Below, piece after piece: positions 19,340-23,389 of a DNA stretch of 23,389 bases. Made by a program: the position numbers and the translations under genes. This DNA is from Pseudomonadota bacterium (GTDB taxonomy: Bacteria > Pseudomonadota > Alphaproteobacteria > Rhizobiales > Rhizobiaceae). How positions within the stretch are numbered: position 1 is the stretch's first letter; each line of letters opens with the position of its first letter. The stretch covers positions 1 through 23,389 of the forward strand of contig JAEWHN010000332.1 in the NCBI GenBank assembly GCA_023387775.1. The letters run 5' to 3'. The notes below the pieces were generated by a model. It did no database searches. It was given only the letters and a program-made list of their open reading frames with translations, and was not told the origin of the DNA.

Positions 19340-19382
19340 GCATGATTTTGCGCATGATTAGCCAACTGCCCACGGCTTGCAA
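19340..19382 (-). promoter_or_regulatory. Candidate promoter and direct repeat upstream of the binding-protein gene
   Basis: On the minus strand TTGCAA (19377-19382), a 16-nt spacer and TAATCA (19355-19360) form a possible -35/-10 pair. The octamer GCATGATT occurs twice as a direct repeat (plus-strand 19340-19347 and 19352-19359) with a 12-bp period. The second copy overlaps the -10 and the first lies near the start site, an arrangement that would suit a repressor. The functional assignment is speculative. Confidence 0.3.
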
Positions 19383-19425
19383 GGGACGGCTTGCTTCCTT
19401 GCCGCAGTGGCACGAAAAGCTTTCG

Positions 19426-20247
19426 CTATCCCGCGCGCTTCGTTGCTGCGATGGAGAAGGACATGGGGATTTTCGGATAGCCATCCGGCAGTGCGAACTG
19501 GTTGCCGCCGAGTTCGACGACATCCGCAAAGGCCCGCCAGACAACGATCTCGTGTTCGTTGAGGTGGTCGATGCTCATTCCGGCCCTGATCAGCGCGTTG
19601 ACGATGTCGCTCAGCGGATGAATCCACTCGTAGCAGCGCGTATGCGTCAGTTGCCGGTCATCGCCGGTATAGGTCTGGGCGTCATCCCAGGTAAGCGGCT
19701 CGGCCCTCGGGGTGCGCCAGTGATAGGCAAGCTCAAGCGTGCCGTTGCGCGCCTCCACCTGGCCGAGCTGCGGATGGCCCTCGAGCAGGTAGAGCCGGCC
19801 GCCGGGGCGCAGCAGCGCCGACACCACCTCGGCCCAGCGGAAGATGTCGTCCAGCCAGTTGATGGCGCCCCATGTGACGAAGACCATGTCGTAGGTTTCG
19901 CCCAGCGCCTGCGGCGCGTCATAGACCGACGCCTCCACGAAGCGCGCCGGCGTTCCGGCCCTCTCGGCGAAAGCCCGCGCTGCCGCGATGGCCTTCGATG
20001 AAAAATCAACGCCAGTGACGCTTTTCGCGCCAAGGTGCTTGAGGCTCAGGGTGTCCAGGCCGATGTGGCATTGCAGATGGACGATGTCCTTGCCCGTCAC
20101 GTCACCGATCTCGCCGGCTTCCAACTGATGCAGCGAGGAGCCGCCGGCGAGCACCTGGGCGATCCGGTAGCTGCCGGTGGTGTCGGACGAATGGAGCTCG
20201 GCGCGATTGTCCCAGTTGCGCAGATTGGCCTTGGCAAACTCGCTCAT
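19426..20247 (-). CDS. SAM-dependent methyltransferase, class I
   Basis: The 273-residue product has a class I methyltransferase core: motif I is IVHLQCHIGLDTLSL (55-69), strand 2 ends with GVDFS (Asp81), and motif IV reads YDMVFVTWGAINWL. An N-terminal helical part (FAKANLRNWDNRAELH) and a long C-terminal region with HWRTPRAEPLTWDDAQTY may form a substrate cap. The substrate is unknown. The QCHIGLDTLSL form of motif I is a distinct subgroup that I recall from proteobacterial hypothetical methyltransferases. The ATG at 20247 has GGGGGAG about 5 nt upstream. It follows the rplS terminator and precedes the binding-protein gene by 127 bp with no obvious terminator, so read-through into the transporter genes is possible. 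Confidence 0.88.
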   Translation of the reverse strand: MSEFAKANLRNWDNRAELHSSDTTGSYRIAQVLAGGSSLHQLEAGEIGDVTGKDIVHLQCHIGLDTLSLKHLGAKSVTGVDFSSKAIAAARAFAERAGTPARFVEASVYDAPQALGETYDMVFVTWGAINWLDDIFRWAEVVSALLRPGGRLYLLEGHPQLGQVEARNGTLELAYHWRTPRAEPLTWDDAQTYTGDDRQLTHTRCYEWIHPLSDIVNALIRAGMSIDHLNEHEIVVWRAFADVVELGGNQFALPDGYPKIPMSFSIAATKRAG

Positions 20248-20278
20248 CGTTCTCCCCCTTGGACACGAGCACGAGACG

Positions 20279-20305
20279 AAAAAAGGCGGCCGAAGCCGCC
20301 TTTTT
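20279..20305 (-). terminator. Intrinsic terminator of the rimM-trmD-rplS operon
   Basis: Read on the minus strand, GGCGGC and GCCGCC flank a TTCG tetraloop (plus-strand 20285-20300), and A/T pairs extend the stem into a run of six T residues (20279-20284). This is a canonical terminator with a stabilising UUCG loop. It lies 24 nt after the rplS stop. Confidence 0.93.
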
Positions 20306-20329
20306 CCAAATAGAATCTCCCGAGGAAGA

Positions 20330-20872
20330 TTATTCGGCGGCCTTCTCGGCCTCGGCAGCGGCTGCTGCTTCGGCGGCAGCCTTCTTCTCGGCGGCTTCCT
20401 GGGCGGCCTTCTCGGCAGCCAGTGCCTCGGCGGCGGCGATCTTCTCGGCCTCGATGCGCGCCTTCTCGGCGTTGGCTGCTTCGCGCTCGGCGTCGTTCAG
20501 CTTGCGTGCGCGCACGCTGGTGTTTTCGACGATACGCGCCGACTTGCCGCGACGATCACGCAGGTAATAGAGCTTGGCGCGGCGAACCTTGCCGCGGCGG
20601 ACGATCTCGACGCCCTCGACCATCGGCGAGTAGACCGGGAACACACGCTCCACGCCTTCGCCGTAGGAGATCTTGCGGACCGTGAAGTTTTCCTGGAAGC
20701 CCGAGCCCGAACGCGCGATCACGACGCCTTCATAGGCCTGCACGCGGGTGCGCGTACCTTCGGTGACGCGGACCAGGACGCGGACGGTGTCGCCCGGCTG
20801 GAATTCGGGAAGCTTGCGCTTCGCTTCGATCTTGGCGGCCTGTTCGGCCTCGATCTGACGGATGATATCCAT
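20330..20872 (-). CDS. rplS: Large subunit ribosomal protein L19
   Basis: L19 sits at the 30S-50S interface. The core (residues 1 to about 122) has the family sequences PGDTVRV, RVQAYEGVVIARSGSGFQENFTVRK, GEGVERVFPVYSP and RGKVRRAKLYYLRDRRGKSARI. Residues about 122-180 form an Ala/Glu/Lys-rich helix or coiled coil with repeated AEKAA-like units, making the protein 180 residues against about 115 in E. coli. Such tails are known to me from Rhizobiales L19. The ATG at 20872 (MDIIRQIE) matches the family start and has AGAGG upstream; the frame is open to 20917 with unrelated residues. The gene follows trmD after 193 bp of structured sequence and ends at a terminator. Confidence 0.98.
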   Translation of the reverse strand: MDIIRQIEAEQAAKIEAKRKLPEFQPGDTVRVLVRVTEGTRTRVQAYEGVVIARSGSGFQENFTVRKISYGEGVERVFPVYSPMVEGVEIVRRGKVRRAKLYYLRDRRGKSARIVENTSVRARKLNDAEREAANAEKARIEAEKIAAAEALAAEKAAQEAAEKKAAAEAAAAAEAEKAAE

Positions 20873-21081
20873 CGCAATAACCTCTTCTTCGTTCTCAACA
20901 GCCAGAGCGCCCGGCACTTGCCACCCAGTTCCAAGACCGTTTGGCTATGCCTTTACTTCTCGCCGAGAAGCCGAGGCAGGGGCGATTTCACCGTCATTGT
21001 TGACGGGCCCGGAAGCATCATACTCCCGGCTGCGGTCGCGCACATACACGCTTCCGCGTGCATTGTCACCTCTTAGGTGAC
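20873..21081 (-). promoter_or_regulatory. Structured trmD-rplS intercistronic leader
   Basis: Four compact perfect hairpins lie within 126 nt upstream of rplS: CTTCTC/GAGAAG at 20956-20970 (3-nt loop), CCGTCA/TGACGG at 20991-21006 (4-nt loop), CACGC/GCGTG at 21047-21060 (4-nt loop) and GTCACCT/AGGTGAC at 21065-21081 (3-nt loop). The last spans the trmD stop codon. None has a T-run on the minus strand, so they are not terminators. Ribosomal-protein genes are often controlled by such leaders, but this shape does not match any I recognise. Confidence 0.45.
20953..21063 (-). CDS. Possible 36-residue ORF between trmD and rplS
   Basis: This short frame starts at an ATG two bases after the trmD stop and has AAGAGG 5 nt upstream, within the end of trmD. 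It runs 36 codons (MHAEACMCATAAG at the start) to a TAA 80 nt before rplS. No domain is recognisable, and the composition looks arbitrary. It overlaps three of the intercistronic hairpins, so it could be a leader peptide whose translation alters folding, or mere chance. I rate it as doubtful. Confidence 0.22.
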   Translation of the reverse strand: MHAEACMCATAAGSMMLPGPSTMTVKSPLPRLLGEK

Positions 21082-21794
21082 GGTTTTTTGGCGGAAGCGG
21101 CCGATTCATGGGCCGAGAACAGGTCCGGGCGCCGCTCTCGGGTCAGAAGCTCGGCCTGGGCGCGGCGCCAGGCGGCGATCTTGCCATGGTTGCCGGAGGT
21201 CAGCACCTCGGGGATCGGCTGCCCCTCGAATTCCTGCGGGCGGGTGTAGTGCGGGTGTTCGAGCAGCCCGTTCTCGAAGCTCTCCTCGTCGCCGGAGGTG
21301 TCGTTGCCCATCACGCCGGGCAGCAGCCGCACCACCGCGTCCAGCAGCACAAGTGCTGCCGGTTCGCCGCCGGAGAGGATGAAGTCGCCGATCGACACTT
21401 CCTCCAGCGCGCGCGCCTCGATGATGCGCTGGTCGACGCCCTCGAAGCGGCCGCAAAGAATCACCGCGCCGGGGCCGGCGGCCAGTTCGCGCACCCGTGC
21501 CTGGGTCAGCGGTCTTCCCCGCGGGCTCATCAGCAGCTTTGGGCGCGGGTCGCCCGCCGGGGCGGTCGCGTCGATGGCCTTGGCCAGTATGTCTGCTCGC
21601 ATGACCATGCCTGCGCCGCCGCCTGCGGGCGTGTCGTCCACGGTCCGGTGCTTGTCGGTGGCAAAATCGCGGATCTGCACGGCTTCCAGCGCCCAGTCGC
21701 CACGCTCGAGCGCGCGTCCCGCCAGCGAAAGACCCAGCGCCCCCGGAAACATCTCCGGGTAAAGCGTCAGCACCGAGGCGCGGAACCCGCTCAA
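21066..21794 (-). CDS. trmD: tRNA (guanine-N1)-methyltransferase
   Basis: TrmD methylates G37 next to the anticodon of a subset of tRNAs and prevents +1 frameshifting. The 242-residue protein has the SPOUT-family motifs LTLYPEMFPG, DKHRTVDDTPAGGGAGMVM (47-65), CGRFEGVDQR (114-123), SIGDFILSGGE (134-144, SAM-binding trefoil knot), LLPGVMGN and NGLLEHPHYTRP. The residue aligned with catalytic Asp169 of E. coli TrmD appears to be Glu171 (EESF), a conservative change. The start is a TTG at 21794 overlapping the rimM stop (TTGA), which gives the family N-terminus; the next in-frame GTG is seven codons in and would cut the first strand short. Translation is probably coupled to rimM. Confidence 0.97.
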   Translation of the reverse strand: MSGFRASVLTLYPEMFPGALGLSLAGRALERGDWALEAVQIRDFATDKHRTVDDTPAGGGAGMVMRADILAKAIDATAPAGDPRPKLLMSPRGRPLTQARVRELAAGPGAVILCGRFEGVDQRIIEARALEEVSIGDFILSGGEPAALVLLDAVVRLLPGVMGNDTSGDEESFENGLLEHPHYTRPQEFEGQPIPEVLTSGNHGKIAAWRRAQAELLTRERRPDLFSAHESAASAKKPSPKR

Positions 21795-22387
21795 CGCTCG
21801 CCCCCTTCGCCTTCGGGACCGCTCGGCCGCGGCTCTTCAGGAGCGTCGCCGCCTTCCTCGTGTTCGTCAGTATCCTCTACCAGCCCCGCCGCCGCCGTGT
21901 CGACGCGCACGAAACCCGCCTTCACGTCGATGTCCGGCACCGCCGCCTGGGTGAACGGGATCAGCACGCCTTTCTTGCCCGCATGCACGATCTCGAGAAT
22001 ATCGCCGCCGCCGAAATTCTGCACGGCCGAGACCTTGCCGATCGTCGCGCCGGTCTCGTCCTTCACCGCAAGGCCGATCAGGTCGGCGTGGTAGAACTCG
22101 TCTTCCTCGCCTTCATCGGGCAGGGCCGAGCGGTCGATGAAAAGCTCTGTGCCGGCCAGGGCCTCGGCGGCGTTGCGGTCCTTCACGTTCTTGAAGCGGA
22201 CGATCACCACGGTGTTTGCCGGCCGGATGTCGATCACTTCGAAGGCGCGCCCGTCGCGCGAATAGAGCGGCCCGTAGTCGCCGAGCGCCAGCGGATCTGC
22301 GGTGAAGGTTTTCACGCGCAGTTCCCCCTTGATGCCGTGCGCGGCACCGATCACGGCCATCTGGATGGGATTTTCTGGCTTGGGCAT
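21791..22387 (-). CDS. rimM: 16S rRNA processing protein RimM
   Basis: RimM helps mature the 30S subunit head by binding S19 and the 3' domain of 16S rRNA. The 198-residue protein has the N-terminal RimM barrel (MAVIGAAHGIKGELRVKTFT, 10-29) and a PRC-barrel domain (FYHADLIGLAV, then GGGDILEI and VLIPFT). The last 28 residues are an acidic, probably disordered tail (EDTDEHEEGGDAPEEP). I start at the ATG at 22387, just before the conserved domain; the frame is open to 22534, but that part overlaps divergent xerC and has no family similarity. The usual upstream partner rpsP is absent; trmD follows with an overlapping TTGA. Confidence 0.96.
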   Translation of the reverse strand: MPKPENPIQMAVIGAAHGIKGELRVKTFTADPLALGDYGPLYSRDGRAFEVIDIRPANTVVIVRFKNVKDRNAAEALAGTELFIDRSALPDEGEEDEFYHADLIGLAVKDETGATIGKVSAVQNFGGGDILEIVHAGKKGVLIPFTQAAVPDIDVKAGFVRVDTAAAGLVEDTDEHEEGGDAPEEPRPSGPEGEGGER

Positions 22388-22409
22388 GGGTGTTTCGATC
22401 CTTTGCCCG

Positions 22410-22438
22410 TCTCTATCCCTCGCTCGAGGCGTTTTCAA
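22410..22438 (-). promoter_or_regulatory. Candidate promoter of rimM-trmD-rplS
   Basis: On the minus strand TTGAAA (22433-22438), a 17-nt spacer and TAGAGA (22410-22415) form a good -35/-10 candidate. Transcription would start near 22403, about 16 nt before the rimM start. It fits with rimM being first in its operon here. Confidence 0.45.
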
Positions 22439-22505
22439 TCGCGCGCTTTCATCCGTTGCTAACCTGAAGGTCTCAGCATGGCGGTGGATGATTTTTCGAA
22501 AGCCC

Positions 22506-23389
22506 ATGCAGCAAGAATTCCTCGTCGTCGCCAAGCCCGAACTCCAGTCGGCCCGCGAAAGCTGGCTGAAGTCGCTGGCGCATGAGCGCCGGCTTTCGGC
22601 GCTGACCGTGGAAGCCTATGAGCGCGACACGCGCCAGTTCCTGCAGTTTCTCACCGGCCATTGCGGCGGTGCGCCGGGACTGGCCGACATCAGGGAGCTT
22701 CGCCCTGCGGACCTGCGCGCGTTCCTGGCGGCGCGCCGTGGCGACGGCGCCGGCGCACGCACGCTGGGGCGGGGGCTTGCCGGGGTGCGCTCTTTCCTCC
22801 GCTTCCTGGAGCGCCGCGGCCTTGCCAATGCGGCGGGGGCGGCGGCCTTGCGCGCGCCGAAGCAGCCGAAGTCATTGCCCAAGCCGCTGACGGCGTCGGA
22901 CGCCAAGCGCGTCGTATCCGCAGGCGAGCAGCTTGCGGAGGAGCCGTGGATCGCCGCCCGCAATGCGGCGGTTCTGACCCTGCTCTATGGCTGCGGCTTG
23001 CGCATTTCGGAGGCGCTCGGCCTCGACGGTGCCGAGCTCAATGCGCCCGGCGATACGGTGTTGCGCATCACCGGCAAGGGCGGCAAGACGCGGCTGGTGC
23101 CGGTTCTGCCGGTGGCGCTGGCAGCGGTCGCCGAGTACCGCAAGCTCTGCCCCTATCACCTTGGGCCGGATGCGCCGCTGTTTCGCGGCGCGCGCGGCGG
23201 CCCGCTCAACCCGGCGATCATCCAGCGCGAGATGCAGAAGCTGCGCTCGGCGCTGAACCTGCCCGATACGGCAACGCCGCATGCGCTGCGCCATTCCTTC
23301 GCCACCCACCTTCTGGGGCGGGGCGGCGATCTCAGAACGATCCAGGAGTTGCTTGGCCATGCAAGCCTCTCGACCACACAGGTCTATAC
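22506..23389 (+). CDS. xerC: Tyrosine recombinase XerC (3' end beyond window)
   Basis: XerC with XerD resolves chromosome dimers at dif during division. The open frame runs from the ATG at 22506 to the window edge with no stop, 294 complete codons. The N-terminal SAM-like core-binding domain spans about 11-105 (SALTVEAYERDTRQFLQFL, RTLGRGLAGVRSFLRFL). The catalytic domain shows Arg166 (YGCGLRISEALGL), Lys191 (ITGKGGKTRLVPVLP), His259 and Arg262 (TPHALRHSFATHLL), His285 (ELLGHASLSTTQ) and Tyr294, the nucleophile, whose codon is the last complete one in the window. XerC rather than XerD is favoured by the RTLGRGLAG segment but is not certain. An in-frame ATG at 22488 is an alternative start. 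It is divergent from rimM. Confidence 0.93.
   Translation, partial: MQQEFLVVAKPELQSARESWLKSLAHERRLSALTVEAYERDTRQFLQFLTGHCGGAPGLADIRELRPADLRAFLAARRGDGAGARTLGRGLAGVRSFLRFLERRGLANAAGAAALRAPKQPKSLPKPLTASDAKRVVSAGEQLAEEPWIAARNAAVLTLLYGCGLRISEALGLDGAELNAPGDTVLRITGKGGKTRLVPVLPVALAAVAEYRKLCPYHLGPDAPLFRGARGGPLNPAIIQREMQKLRSALNLPDTATPHALRHSFATHLLGRGGDLRTIQELLGHASLSTTQVY

Noticed and set aside
19405..19425. CGAAA/TTTCG inverted repeat after the second methyltransferase gene as a terminator
   Set aside because: The stem is five mostly A/T pairs and is followed by GTGCC, not a T-run; too weak to call.
21065..21090. Hairpin GTCACCT/AGGTGAC followed by TTTTTT on the plus strand, resembling a terminator
   Set aside because: No plus-strand gene lies upstream, and the stem spans the trmD stop. 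On the transcribed minus strand the T-run becomes an A-run before the stem, so it cannot terminate trmD.

Overview
The window is high-GC chromosomal DNA, dense in genes, from an alphaproteobacterium. It is most likely a member of the Rhizobiales close to Mesorhizobium or Aminobacter. The grounds are the sucCD-sucAB-lpdA and sdhCDAB gene orders, the typically rhizobial forms of L19 (long Ala/Glu tail) and of E1o, and a palindromic intergenic sequence of a kind I recall as common in rhizobial genomes. The genus is an inference from gene content, not a computed placement. I see no tRNA, rRNA, CRISPR array, transposase or prophage gene. Apart from a few small secreted or hypothetical proteins, this is core metabolism and housekeeping.

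Left part, plus strand (1-7668): the end of sucD, then sucA (E1o) and sucB (E2o), then a compact set of a 33-codon ORF, a secreted 171-residue protein and a short-chain dehydrogenase, and finally lpdA (E3). A strong hairpin terminator follows lpdA. All three enzymes of the 2-oxoglutarate dehydrogenase complex are therefore encoded together, with the succinyl-CoA synthetase alpha subunit upstream. The three extra ORFs between E2 and E3 are joined by stop/start overlaps. sucD and sucA are separated by 206 bp holding two perfect hairpins.

Middle part, mainly minus strand (7680-12804): a periplasmic-type MsrA, a YceH/DUF480 protein and the complete sdhCDAB operon for succinate dehydrogenase, with a good candidate promoter upstream of sdhC and a 12-bp terminator stem after sdhB. 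The TCA steps from 2-oxoglutarate to fumarate are thus nearly all encoded within 13 kb. A 460-bp divergent intergenic region separates sdhC from a small secreted protein. A membrane-bound GGDEF protein and a 104-residue hypothetical protein follow.

Right part, mostly minus strand (15317-22438): leuC; a polar amino-acid-type ABC permease and binding protein, with a methyltransferase overlapping the permease gene and no ATPase gene; a second methyltransferase; then rplS, trmD and rimM. rpsP, usually upstream of rimM, is absent. Instead a divergent xerC runs off the right edge just after its catalytic tyrosine codon. The trmD-rplS gap is 193 bp and carries four compact hairpins. I regard it as the best candidate in the window for an undescribed regulatory element.
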